From Pseudomonadota bacterium (lineage in GTDB: Bacteria; Pseudomonadota; Gammaproteobacteria; Burkholderiales; Burkholderiaceae_B): a DNA stretch of 47,543 nucleotides. Shown here piece by piece: positions 24,571-32,507 of the stretch (within the stretch, counting starts at the first letter, position 1; each line of letters starts with the position of its first letter). The notes beneath the pieces were generated by a model. It did not search any database and had not been told where the DNA came from. It was given only the letters and a program-made list of their open reading frames with translations. Both the position numbers and the translations under genes were made by a program. The stretch lies in the NCBI GenBank assembly GCA_023427085.1, contig JAEZBO010000068.1:1-47543 (forward strand), written 5' to 3'.

Positions 24571-24834
24571 ATGCCAGAACCCTCTTATCCCTTGCTCACT
24601 GCCCACCAACTGGGCGCCGAGCTGCATGCGGCACGCAAGGCTCAAGGGCTGAGCCAAGCCGAATTGGGCGTACGGATCGGCCTGAGCCAGTCTCGTGTCT
24701 CCTACCTCGAGCTGAACCCCGATCAACTGAGCTTCGAACAACTGCTGGCTTGGTGCGCAGTGCTGCGGCTCGAGCTGGCCATCGCACGCCGCAGTGGCGC
24801 GGCTGGATCGTCAGCGTCGCAAACCGATTGGTGA
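24571..24834 (+). CDS. HipB-type antitoxin, orphaned
   Basis: The 87-residue protein is an XRE helix-turn-helix (LHAARKAQGLSQAELGVRIG, then LSQSRVSYLELNPDQLS). Its short C-terminus ends in QTDW, like the C-terminal Glu-Trp tail of E. coli HipB, which plugs the HipA-dimer/DNA complex. The start at ATG 24571 gives the normal HipB length; the longer frame upstream runs over the putative operator. The toxin gene that should follow is reduced to about 21 codons (24836-24901), so this is an antitoxin without its partner. It could still regulate its own promoter. Confidence 0.82.
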   Translation: MPEPSYPLLTAHQLGAELHAARKAQGLSQAELGVRIGLSQSRVSYLELNPDQLSFEQLLAWCAVLRLELAIARRSGAAGSSASQTDW

Positions 24835-24835
24835 C

Positions 24836-24901
24836 ATGGCTCGTCGCTCCCCCAACCGCAGCCTGTTTATGTGGACCCATGGTGTCCGGGTAGGCCGGTA
24901 G
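24836..24901 (+). pseudogene. hipA relic: first ~21 codons only
   Basis: One base after the hipB stop, an ATG opens a frame reading MARRSPNRSLFMWTHGVRVG and then stops at TAG 24899-24901. This matches the N-terminal beta-strand start of HipA proteins (pattern: basic residues, LxVWMNGxRVG). The remaining roughly 400 codons are absent: no frame between here and 25129 resumes HipA-like sequence. The toxin has therefore been deleted, leaving only its first strand. The assignment rests on a short motif plus its exact position after a HipB gene. Confidence 0.65.
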
Positions 24902-25128
24902 CCGACGCCATGCGGGCGCAGCGTGGCCGTGCGAGCAGGGCGCTTGTCGGTGGGCCGGCGATATGGATTAGTCCTAGGACTAGTCCATACCTTTTCCGCT
25001 ATAGCTGCTAGCACCGCCTTCCCGTAGCGGCTGCTATCGGCGATGTCCACAATGGCTGGCCTACTCAATCCTCGAGACCAGACAGCCATGCAGACGGCCA
25101 CCACGGGCCCGGCGCCGGAGCGCCAGCG
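24902..25128. promoter_or_regulatory. Control region of the lig cluster with a 28-bp near-perfect palindrome
   Basis: This gap lies between the hipA relic and ligJ. The left arm TATGGATTAGTCC (24962-24974) and right arm GGACTAGTCCATA (24977-24989) match at 12 of 13 positions around a central TA. It contains two CTAG tetranucleotides, a word rare in most proteobacterial genomes. Its place 140 bases before ligJ makes it a good operator candidate for the aromatic-degradation genes. No promoter hexamers were convincing. Confidence 0.5.
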
Positions 25129-26157
25129 ATGATCATCGACGTACACGGCCACTACACTACCGCGCCCGCGGCGCTGGGCGCCTGGCGCGCCTTGCAGGTG
25201 GCGGGCCTGACGGATCCTGCCCGGGCGCCCGCCGCCAGCGCGCTGAAGATCAGCGATGACGAGATTCGCGAAACCATAGAAGACAATCAGCTCAGGCTGA
25301 TGACGCAGCGCGGCGTGGACATGACGGTGTTCAGCCCGCGCGCCAGCTTCATGGCGCATCACGTCGGCGGTTTCGAGACGTCCAGCGCCTGGGCGGCGAT
25401 TTGCAACGAGCTATGCCACCGCGTCAGCCTGTTGTTTCCCGAGCATTTCGTGCCGGCCGCGATGCTGCCGCAATCACCCGGCGTCGATCCCGGCACCTGC
25501 ATCCCCGAGCTGGTCAAATGCGTCGAGCAATATGGCAATGTGGCCATCAACCTGAACCCCGATCCGTCGGGCGGCCACTGGACGGCACCACCGCTGTCCG
25601 ATCGTCACTGGTATCCGATCTACGAAAAGATGGTCGAGTACGACATCCCGGCCATGATCCACGTATCGACCAGCTGCAACGCCTGTTTCCACACCACCGG
25701 TGCGCATTATCTCAATGCGGATACCACGGCCTTCATGCAGTGCCTGGACAGCGAGCTGTTCACCGACTTTCCGACGCTGCGCTTTCTGATTCCACATGGC
25801 GGCGGCGCGGTGCCGTATCACTGGGGCCGTTTTCGCGGATTGGCGCAAGAGCTGAAAAAGCCGCCGCTGCAGCAGCATCTGCTGAACAATATCTTTTTTG
25901 ACACCTGCGTCTATCACCAGCCCGGCATCGACCTGCTGGCCGACGTGATCCCGGTCCAGAACATCCTGTTCGCCAGCGAGATGATCGGCGCGGTGCGCGG
26001 CATCGATCCGAGCACCGGGCACCACTACGACGACACCCGCCGCTATATCGACGCCACGCCCAGGTTGACCGAGCAAGAGCGGCAACAGGTCTACGAAGGC
26101 AACGCGCGCCGGGTGTTTCCGCGCCTGGATGCCACGTTGCGGCGCATGAGCCGCTAG
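25129..26157 (+). CDS. ligJ: 4-oxalomesaconate hydratase, amidohydrolase type
   Basis: LigJ adds water to 4-oxalomesaconate to form 4-carboxy-4-hydroxy-2-oxoadipate in the protocatechuate/gallate 4,5-cleavage pathway. The 342-residue protein is an amidohydrolase-2 (COG2159) barrel. It has the N-terminal metal motif DVHGHYT, a central MIHVSTSCNACFHTTG and the conserved LIPHGGGAVPYHWGRF segment. Length and motifs fit LigJ rather than the unrelated LmbE-type GalB. The ATG at 25129 follows GGAG at about 25117. The next gene encodes the enzyme that cleaves the product, and ligAB follow, so pathway context supports the call strongly. Confidence 0.92.
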   Translation: MIIDVHGHYTTAPAALGAWRALQVAGLTDPARAPAASALKISDDEIRETIEDNQLRLMTQRGVDMTVFSPRASFMAHHVGGFETSSAWAAICNELCHRVSLLFPEHFVPAAMLPQSPGVDPGTCIPELVKCVEQYGNVAINLNPDPSGGHWTAPPLSDRHWYPIYEKMVEYDIPAMIHVSTSCNACFHTTGAHYLNADTTAFMQCLDSELFTDFPTLRFLIPHGGGAVPYHWGRFRGLAQELKKPPLQQHLLNNIFFDTCVYHQPGIDLLADVIPVQNILFASEMIGAVRGIDPSTGHHYDDTRRYIDATPRLTEQERQQVYEGNARRVFPRLDATLRRMSR

Positions 26158-26190
26158 GCCCGCCGTGCCGACTTAAGCAGGAGAAAAGAC

Positions 26191-26874
26191 ATGTACGAAC
26201 TTGGTGTGGTGTACCGCAACATCCAGCGCGCCGACCGCGCCGCCGCCGACGGCCTGGCGGCGCTGGGCTCGGCCACCGTGCACGAGGCCATGGGCCGCGT
26301 GGGCTTGCTCGATCCGGGCCTGCGACCGATCCAGTCGGGCCGGCAGGTGTCGGGCACCGCGGTGACGGTGCTGCTGCAGCCGGGCGACAACTGGATGCTG
26401 CACGTGGCGGCCGAGCAGATCCAGCCCGGCGACATCGTGGTGGCGGCCGTGACGTCGGCGTGCAGCGACGGTTATTTCGGTGACCTGCTGGCGACCAGTT
26501 TTCAGGCGCGCGGCGCGCGGGCATTGGTGATAGACGCCGGCGTGCGCGATGTCGCCACGCTGCGGCAGATGGACTTCCCGGTCTGGAGCCGGGCCGTCAG
26601 CGCCCGCGGCACGGTCAAGGCCACGCTGGGCTCGGTCAACGTGCCGCTGGTCTGTGCCGGCATGGGGGTGGCGCCCGGCGACGTGATCGTGGCCGATGAC
26701 GACGGCGTGGTCTGCGTGCCGGCGGCGCGGGCCGCGCAGGCGCTGGCGGCGGCCCGCCTGCGCGAGAGCACCGAACACGAAAAACGCGCCAGGCTGGCCG
26801 CGGGCGTACTGGGGCTCGACCTCTACACGATGCGCGAACCGCTGGCGCAAGCCGGCCTGCGTTATATCGATTGA
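26191..26874 (+). CDS. ligK: 4-carboxy-4-hydroxy-2-oxoadipate aldolase (HMG/CHA aldolase)
   Basis: LigK (also GalC/ProA type) cleaves 4-carboxy-4-hydroxy-2-oxoadipate into pyruvate and oxaloacetate, the last step of the 4,5-cleavage pathway. It also decarboxylates oxaloacetate. The 227-residue protein belongs to the RraA-like class II pyruvate aldolase fold. The metal/substrate signature runs from GDLLATSFQARG to LVIDAGVRD near residues 97-118, and an acidic DDDGVVCVP segment follows. AGGAG at about 26177 serves the ATG at 26191. It lies 33 bases after ligJ. Confidence 0.93.
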   Translation: MYELGVVYRNIQRADRAAADGLAALGSATVHEAMGRVGLLDPGLRPIQSGRQVSGTAVTVLLQPGDNWMLHVAAEQIQPGDIVVAAVTSACSDGYFGDLLATSFQARGARALVIDAGVRDVATLRQMDFPVWSRAVSARGTVKATLGSVNVPLVCAGMGVAPGDVIVADDDGVVCVPAARAAQALAAARLRESTEHEKRARLAAGVLGLDLYTMREPLAQAGLRYID

Positions 26875-26936
26875 ATGACCGGCACAACGATTCGAATGGC
26901 CGGCGCATGATCGCCGGCTGCCCCAAGGAGAAGACC

Positions 26937-27386
26937 ATGGCATTGGAAAAACCCTATCTGGACGTGCCCGGCACCACCGTGTTCGATGCCGAGCAGTCGC
27001 GCAAGGGCTATTGGCTCAACCAGTTCTGCATGTCGCTGATGAAGGCCGAGAATCGCGCGCGATTCAAGGCCGACGAGCGGGCCTACCTGGACGAATGGGC
27101 CATGAGCGAAGAGCAGAAACGAGCCGTACTGGCGCGCGATTTGAACTGGTGTATCCGCACCGGCGGCAACATCTATTTCCTGGTCAAGCTTGGCGCCACC
27201 GATGGCACCAGCGTGCAGCAGCAGGTCGGCTCGATGACCGGCATGAGCGAGGCAGACTACCGCGCGATGATGCTGGCCGGCGGCCGCTCGATCGACGGTA
27301 ACCGCTATGTCGGCGAGCACGGCGATGCCCAGCGGCCACGACCGCCGCAGGGCCACGCGGGCCGCTCCTTGTCGGACGGCCACTGA
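26937..27386 (+). CDS. ligA: Protocatechuate 4,5-dioxygenase, alpha subunit
   Basis: This is the small helical subunit of the extradiol dioxygenase that opens protocatechuate (and in some enzymes gallate) between C4 and C5. The 149-residue protein shows the LigA fold segments YWLNQFCMSLMKAENRARF and NIYFLVKLGATDG, and ends with MMLAGGRSIDGNRYVGE plus a short extra tail. AAGGAG at 26925-26930 points to the ATG at 26937; the frame continues upstream, but with no family similarity. The stop is one base before the ligB start, so the two subunits are translated together. Confidence 0.92.
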   Translation: MALEKPYLDVPGTTVFDAEQSRKGYWLNQFCMSLMKAENRARFKADERAYLDEWAMSEEQKRAVLARDLNWCIRTGGNIYFLVKLGATDGTSVQQQVGSMTGMSEADYRAMMLAGGRSIDGNRYVGEHGDAQRPRPPQGHAGRSLSDGH

Positions 27387-27387
27387 C

Positions 27388-28260
27388 ATGGCGCGCATCA
27401 CCGCATCGGTCTATACCTCGCATGTGCCCGCCATCGGCGCCGCGGTCGACCAGGGCAAGACACAGGAACCCTATTGGCGGCCGCTGTTCCAGGGCTTCGA
27501 GCCGTCGCGCCAGTGGCTGCGCGACAACCCGCCCGACGCTATCGTGCTGGTCTACAACGACCACGCGACGGCCTTCAGCCTCGATCTGATCCCGACCTTC
27601 GCCATCGGCACGGCCGCCGAGTACCAGCCGGCCGACGAAGGCTGGGGCCCGCGTCCGGTGCCCAAGGTGCTCGGCCATCCCGAGCTGGCCGGCCACATCG
27701 CCCAGTCGGTGATCCAGCAGGACTTCGACCTGACCCTCGTGAACCGCATGGACGTGGACCATGGGCTGACCGTGCCGCTGTCGCTGATGTGCGGCGAGCA
27801 GGATGCGCGCACCGGCGCGTGGCCGTGCCCGGTGATCCCGCTGGCGGTCAACGTGGTGCAATTTCCGTCGCCGTCGGGCAGCCGCTGCCTGCAGCTGGGC
27901 CGCGCGATCCGCCGTGCGGTGGCAAGTTTCGACCAGGACCTGAACGTGCAGATCTGGGGCACCGGCGGCATGAGTCACCAGTTGCAGGGCACGCGCGCCG
28001 GTCTGATCAATCAGCAATGGGATCAGCGTTTCATGGATCTGCTGATCGAGAATCCGGCCGGCTTGGCGACGGTCCCGTTGATCGACTACGTGCGCGAAGC
28101 GGGCTCCGAAGGCATGGAGCTGGTGATGTGGCTGATCGCACGCGGCGCGATGGCCGATGTCGGCGGCGCCGCCACGCTGCCACGGGTCCGGCATCGTTTC
28201 TACCATGTGCCGGCGTCCAATACCGCGGTCGGGCATCTGATTCTCGAGGATATTGCGTGA
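27388..28260 (+). CDS. ligB: Protocatechuate 4,5-dioxygenase, beta (catalytic) subunit
   Basis: The 290-residue catalytic subunit of class III extradiol dioxygenases holds one Fe(II) and inserts both oxygen atoms into the ring. The expected ligands are visible: His12 in YTSHVP, His59 in YNDHATAF and Glu241 in REAGSEGMEL. The acid/base His197 lies in GGMSHQL. The ATG at 27388 is chosen over the longer open frame because ligA ends one base earlier and the family starts with MARITASVYTSHVPAIG. The gene is followed after 130 bases by a TonB-dependent receptor. Confidence 0.94.
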   Translation: MARITASVYTSHVPAIGAAVDQGKTQEPYWRPLFQGFEPSRQWLRDNPPDAIVLVYNDHATAFSLDLIPTFAIGTAAEYQPADEGWGPRPVPKVLGHPELAGHIAQSVIQQDFDLTLVNRMDVDHGLTVPLSLMCGEQDARTGAWPCPVIPLAVNVVQFPSPSGSRCLQLGRAIRRAVASFDQDLNVQIWGTGGMSHQLQGTRAGLINQQWDQRFMDLLIENPAGLATVPLIDYVREAGSEGMELVMWLIARGAMADVGGAATLPRVRHRFYHVPASNTAVGHLILEDIA

Positions 28261-28390
28261 GGCGTCGCTTCGTCGCGCCGGCCCTGTCAGCAAAAACCAC
28301 AAAAACGATTCCCCTTTTCCGATCTCGTGCGGCAAGTGCTGTGGACGCCCCAGCATGCCGCGGGGCGCAGACCCAACGAGGCAGGAATCC

Positions 28391-31327
28391 ATGTATCGAC
28401 TTTGTCGTGGTTCATCCGCCGCGCATGCCGTGCGCCGTCTTCATGTCTTGCCCGTGGCGCTCGCTTGCGCGCTGTGCGCCGCAGGGTTGGGCAGCCCGGC
28501 ACGCTCCGCCGCCGGCGAAAAGGGCGATCCCTTGCCAGCGCTGCGCGACGATGCGTCGCGGCGCAGCTACGATGTCCCGGCCGGGCCGCTGGGCCTCGCG
28601 CTCACCCGTTTCGCCAGCCAGGCCGGCCTGCTGCTGTCTTTCGACCCCGCGCTCACGCGCGGCCTCGACGCGCCGGCGCTGGTGGGCCGCTATACGGTCG
28701 GCGGCGCGCTGCGGCAACTGCTGGCCGGCACGTCGCTGCAGGTGTCGATGCGCGCCGATGGCAGCTACGCGCTGGCGGCCGCGTCGGGTCCGCCCAGCGA
28801 GGCGGTGCTGCTGCCCTCGTCGCTGGTGGTCGCCGATGGGCTGGCGCAGACGCAGGTCTATACGGCGCCGCGTTCGTCGGTGCATCTGTCCGGCGCCGAG
28901 CTGGACCGCTACGGCCGCGGCGTCTCGCCGGCCGATCTGCTCAAGGGGCTGCCGGGTGTGCAGGTCGGCGACAGCCGCAACGGCGGCGCGCTCGACGTCA
29001 ACATCCGCGGCGTGCAGGGGCAAAGCCGCGTGGCGGTGCGCGTCGACGGTTCCGAACAGGCCATGGACGTCTATCGCGGCTACGCGGGCACGCAGCAGCG
29101 CAGTTACATCGACCCGGACCTGATCAGCGCGGTCACGATCCACAAGGGGCCGACCATGAAGTCCGGCGCCATCGGCGGCACGGTCGAGATGCAGACGCTG
29201 GGCGTCGGCGACATCGTGCGCGAAGGCCGGCGCATCGGCTTGCGCCTCAAAGGCGATCTTTGGAACAACGGGCTGCCCGTACCGCCGCGAGACGCGCGGG
29301 TGGCCGGGCCGCTGAGCGGCGCCAACCTGTATGCCCAGCCGCGCCGCAGCCGGGGCAGCCTGTTCGGCTCGCAAGCCAAGTCCGGCAGCCTGGCGCTGGG
29401 CTATACCGACGACCGGCTGGACGTGGTGCTGGCGCATGCGCAGCGCAACCAGGGCAACTATGTGGCCGGCAGGCAGGGCTGGGACAGCTACCGCAGCTTC
29501 GATCGTTTCGGCAGCGAGCAATCGACCGTGGCCAGGATCTACAAGCCCGGCGAAGAGGTGTTGAATTCATCGAACCGCAACGAATCGCTGCTGCTCAAGG
29601 CCACCTTGCGCCCAGCGCAGGGTCACGAACTGGAACTCGGCTATCGCCGCTACGACGGCCGCAACGGCGAGATCATGCCTTCGGACATCTTCCGCTCGCG
29701 CCGGGCCGGCATCTATCAATATCCGCCGAGCGAGGTCAGGGTCGACACCTACACGACAAGATACGATTTCCGGCCTGCCGGCAATCCGCTGGTCGACCTG
29801 CGCAGCCGGCTGTGGCTGACCGACGCGTCGACCAGCCTGCTGGCCGCCGTGGTGGCGCCGGCGTCGCAGGCCTACTTCACCGATCGCAACTGGAGCCGGC
29901 AGGCCAATCGCCGCATCGGTGGCGAACTGAACAACGCGGCGCGTGTCTCGAGCGGTCTGGGCGATTTCAAGCTCGATCTGGGGGGCGCGTTTCAGTTCGA
30001 GGACATCCGTCCGCAAAATGGCGTGACGGTGACGCAGCATGAAATCAACGCCGACCAGGTGGTGCTGCGCGACGCCACCCGGCGCGAGTTCAGCCTGAAC
30101 GGCAAGCTCGATTTTCAGCCGATCGAGCGGCTGACGTTGTGGACCGGCGGCCGGTATACGCAATTTCGTAGCAAGGACAGAAGCGTGCGCGCCACGGCCG
30201 TACGCGAGGATCGCCGCATGCGGCTGATCACCGTGGGCAAGCCGCGCCAGCTCGGCCTGATGGCCTGGTACCCGGATGCGAACGGCGAGTACACCGACGC
30301 CACCGATCCGCGCCTGAACAACGGTTTCGTCTCGAAAGATCTGCAGCATCCCTTCGACGGCGTCAGCTACGAGGAATTCGGCGCGACCACCTCGTGGGTC
30401 GAGGACGAGCGGGTCCACAGCATGGTCACCGGCTACCGCTACGCCAGCAACATCCGCAATCGTGACAGTGGTTTTTCACCGTCGTTCGGCATCAGTATCG
30501 AGCCGTTGCCCGATACCCTGGTCTACGCCTCGTATACGGTGGGCCTGCGCATGCCGTCGCTGTTCGAGACCAGCCGCGGCACCCTGTCGATCGAGACCGA
30601 CCGCGCGCTGGTGCCCGAACGTTCGCGCAGCTGGGAGATCGGCGCCAGCACCGTGCGCCAGCGCTTGCTGACCGAGCGCGACCGGGCCGGCCTGAAGGTG
30701 GCGTATTTCGCCAACGACATCAAGCACTACATCACCCGTTATTTCGATCCCAGCCCCGGGCTGAACGGCGTGATGCGGTTCAGCAATACCGACCGCTACC
30801 AAACCAGCGGCCTCGAGCTGCAGTCGTATTACGACGCCGGGCCGGTATTCGCCGATCTGTCGATGACCTACTACCTGAATACCCGCACCTGCGACGCGGC
30901 GTTCGCGGCGACGCTGCGCGCCACCGCCGGTCAGTATCAGCCGACCCAGGATACGCCTGACTGCACGCCGGGCAGCTTCATGGGTTCGTACACCAATACC
31001 CAGAATCCGCCGAAGCTGGCACTGAACCTGACCGCCGGCTTGCGCCTGTTCAACGAGGCGCTGACGGTGGGTGGACGGCTGGTTTACACGTCCGGGCCGA
31101 CGGCGCGGACCGAGAAGCCGTGGCAGATCGGGCCGACCACGCCGCAGCGGCTTTACCTGCCGGTGACGCTGGTCGACCTGTTCATGAACGTCCGCGTACG
31201 CGAGCATACCGAGCTGAGCCTGGCGGTGCGCAACCTGACCGATCGCTATTACCTGGACCCGCTGGCGCAAAGCCTGATGCCGGCGCCTGGGCGCACGGTC
31301 TACCTGGGCATGCGCACGCAATTCTGA
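28391..31327 (+). CDS. TonB-dependent outer-membrane receptor with STN domain (heme/hemoglobin-receptor-like)
   Basis: The 978-residue protein has a signal peptide (hydrophobic VLPVALACALCAAGLGS, cleavage near ARSAAG). A secretin/TonB short N-terminal (STN) domain follows at about residues 55-135 (YDVPAGPLGLALTRFASQAG). The plug comes next, with LLKGLPGVQVGDSRNGG and VNIRGVQGQSRVAVRVDG, and then a 22-strand-type barrel ending in aromatic Phe. The plug resembles heme/hemoglobin receptors (HasR/BhuR kind). An STN domain normally signals to a FecR/FecI pair, but none is in this window. Position directly after ligAB could point instead to import of an aromatic or catechol-type ligand. The substrate is unresolved. 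Confidence 0.9.
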   Translation: MYRLCRGSSAAHAVRRLHVLPVALACALCAAGLGSPARSAAGEKGDPLPALRDDASRRSYDVPAGPLGLALTRFASQAGLLLSFDPALTRGLDAPALVGRYTVGGALRQLLAGTSLQVSMRADGSYALAAASGPPSEAVLLPSSLVVADGLAQTQVYTAPRSSVHLSGAELDRYGRGVSPADLLKGLPGVQVGDSRNGGALDVNIRGVQGQSRVAVRVDGSEQAMDVYRGYAGTQQRSYIDPDLISAVTIHKGPTMKSGAIGGTVEMQTLGVGDIVREGRRIGLRLKGDLWNNGLPVPPRDARVAGPLSGANLYAQPRRSRGSLFGSQAKSGSLALGYTDDRLDVVLAHAQRNQGNYVAGRQGWDSYRSFDRFGSEQSTVARIYKPGEEVLNSSNRNESLLLKATLRPAQGHELELGYRRYDGRNGEIMPSDIFRSRRAGIYQYPPSEVRVDTYTTRYDFRPAGNPLVDLRSRLWLTDASTSLLAAVVAPASQAYFTDRNWSRQANRRIGGELNNAARVSSGLGDFKLDLGGAFQFEDIRPQNGVTVTQHEINADQVVLRDATRREFSLNGKLDFQPIERLTLWTGGRYTQFRSKDRSVRATAVREDRRMRLITVGKPRQLGLMAWYPDANGEYTDATDPRLNNGFVSKDLQHPFDGVSYEEFGATTSWVEDERVHSMVTGYRYASNIRNRDSGFSPSFGISIEPLPDTLVYASYTVGLRMPSLFETSRGTLSIETDRALVPERSRSWEIGASTVRQRLLTERDRAGLKVAYFANDIKHYITRYFDPSPGLNGVMRFSNTDRYQTSGLELQSYYDAGPVFADLSMTYYLNTRTCDAAFAATLRATAGQYQPTQDTPDCTPGSFMGSYTNTQNPPKLALNLTAGLRLFNEALTVGGRLVYTSGPTARTEKPWQIGPTTPQRLYLPVTLVDLFMNVRVREHTELSLAVRNLTDRYYLDPLAQSLMPAPGRTVYLGMRTQF

Positions 31328-31407
31328 GCGTCGATCGACGGGAGCAATCCGCCGCCCGGGGCCTGCGCGCGGATGCCTGGTCTTGTCGAGCTTGGTACGG
31401 GCGCGGC

Positions 31408-31433
31408 GGGCGCGACGCGGCGTCGCCGCGCCC
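31408..31433. terminator. GC-rich hairpin between convergent genes
   Basis: GGGCGCGACG at 31408-31417 pairs at 9 of 10 positions with CGCCGCGCCC at 31424-31433. It lies between the converging TonB-receptor and methionine-synthase genes. There is no T run; it could act on both strands as a weak terminator. Confidence 0.4.
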
Positions 31434-31451
31434 CCATGGTCAGCGACGAAC

Positions 31452-32480
31452 TCAGGCCAGCAGTTCGTTCCGGACGATCTGCGCCCCGGCGCTCAGCGCA
31501 TGCAGCTTGCCGGTCGCGACACGGCGAGGCAGGGGCGCCATGCCGCAGTTGGTCGACGGATAGAGTTTGTCGGCATCGACGAATTTCAATGCCTTGCGCA
31601 GCGTATCGGCGACCTGTTCCGGCGTTTCGATGGCCTCGGTCGCCACGTCGATCGCGCCGACCATCACTTTCTTGCCGCGGATGAGTTCGATCAGGTCGAT
31701 CGGAACGTGCGAGTTCTGGCATTCCAGCGAGACGATGTCGATATTGGATTGCTGCAGCTTGGGAAACGACTCTTCATATTGACGCCACTCGGACCCCAGC
31801 GTCTTCTTCCAATCGGTGTTGGCCTTGATGCCGTAGCCGTAGCAGATATGCACGGCGGTCTCGCATTGCAGCCCCTCGATCGCCCGTTCCAGCGCGGCGA
31901 TGCCCCAGTCGTTCACCTCGTCGAAGAACACGTTGAAGGCCGGTTCATCGAACTGGATGATGTCGACGCCGGCGGCCTCCAGTTCCCTGGCTTCCTGATT
32001 GAGAATCCTGGCGAACTCCCAGGCCAGCTTTTCGCGGCTCTTGTAGTGGGCGTCATGGAGCGTGTCGATCATGGTCATCGGGCCGGGCAACGCCCACTTG
32101 ATGGGGCGGTCGGTTTGCTGGCGCAGAAACTTCGCATCCTCGACGAAGACCGGCTTCTGGCGGCTGACGGCGCCGACGACGGTCGGCACGCTGGCGTCGT
32201 AGCGATCGCGGATCCTGACGGTTTCACGCTTTTCGAAATCGACGCCGTCCAGGTGTTCGATGAAGGTGGTGACAAAGTGCTGGCGGGTCTGCTCGCCATC
32301 GCTGACGATGTCGATGCCGGCGTGCTGCTGTTCGTGCAGCGACAGGCGCAGCGCGTCCTGCTTGCCGTCGGCCAGTTCCTGGTCGTGCAATTTCCACGGC
32401 GACCATAGTTTTTCGGGCTGGGCGAGCCAGGAAGGTTTGGGCAGGCTGCCGGCGGTCGAGGTAGGCAATAGTTTCGTCAT
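31452..32480 (-). CDS. mesD: Core-MetE methionine synthase, MesD type
   Basis: This 342-residue protein is only the catalytic C-terminal barrel of cobalamin-independent methionine synthase, without the N-terminal folate-binding half. Zinc and homocysteine ligands are present: His211 and Cys213 in AVHICYG, Glu253 in SLECQNS and Cys312 in TNCGMAP. The gene stands 27 bases after a DUF1852 gene. This pairing is the hallmark of the MesD/MesX system, a folate-independent, oxygen-dependent methionine synthase. The methyl donor of that system is not settled, as far as I know. The Met at 32480 gives MTKLLPTSTAGSLPKP, the family start. An annotation as full MetE would be wrong. Confidence 0.88.
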   Translation of the reverse strand: MTKLLPTSTAGSLPKPSWLAQPEKLWSPWKLHDQELADGKQDALRLSLHEQQHAGIDIVSDGEQTRQHFVTTFIEHLDGVDFEKRETVRIRDRYDASVPTVVGAVSRQKPVFVEDAKFLRQQTDRPIKWALPGPMTMIDTLHDAHYKSREKLAWEFARILNQEARELEAAGVDIIQFDEPAFNVFFDEVNDWGIAALERAIEGLQCETAVHICYGYGIKANTDWKKTLGSEWRQYEESFPKLQQSNIDIVSLECQNSHVPIDLIELIRGKKVMVGAIDVATEAIETPEQVADTLRKALKFVDADKLYPSTNCGMAPLPRRVATGKLHALSAGAQIVRNELLA

Positions 32481-32507
32481 GATTGATGGTCCGTGGATGT
32501 CGGCGGA

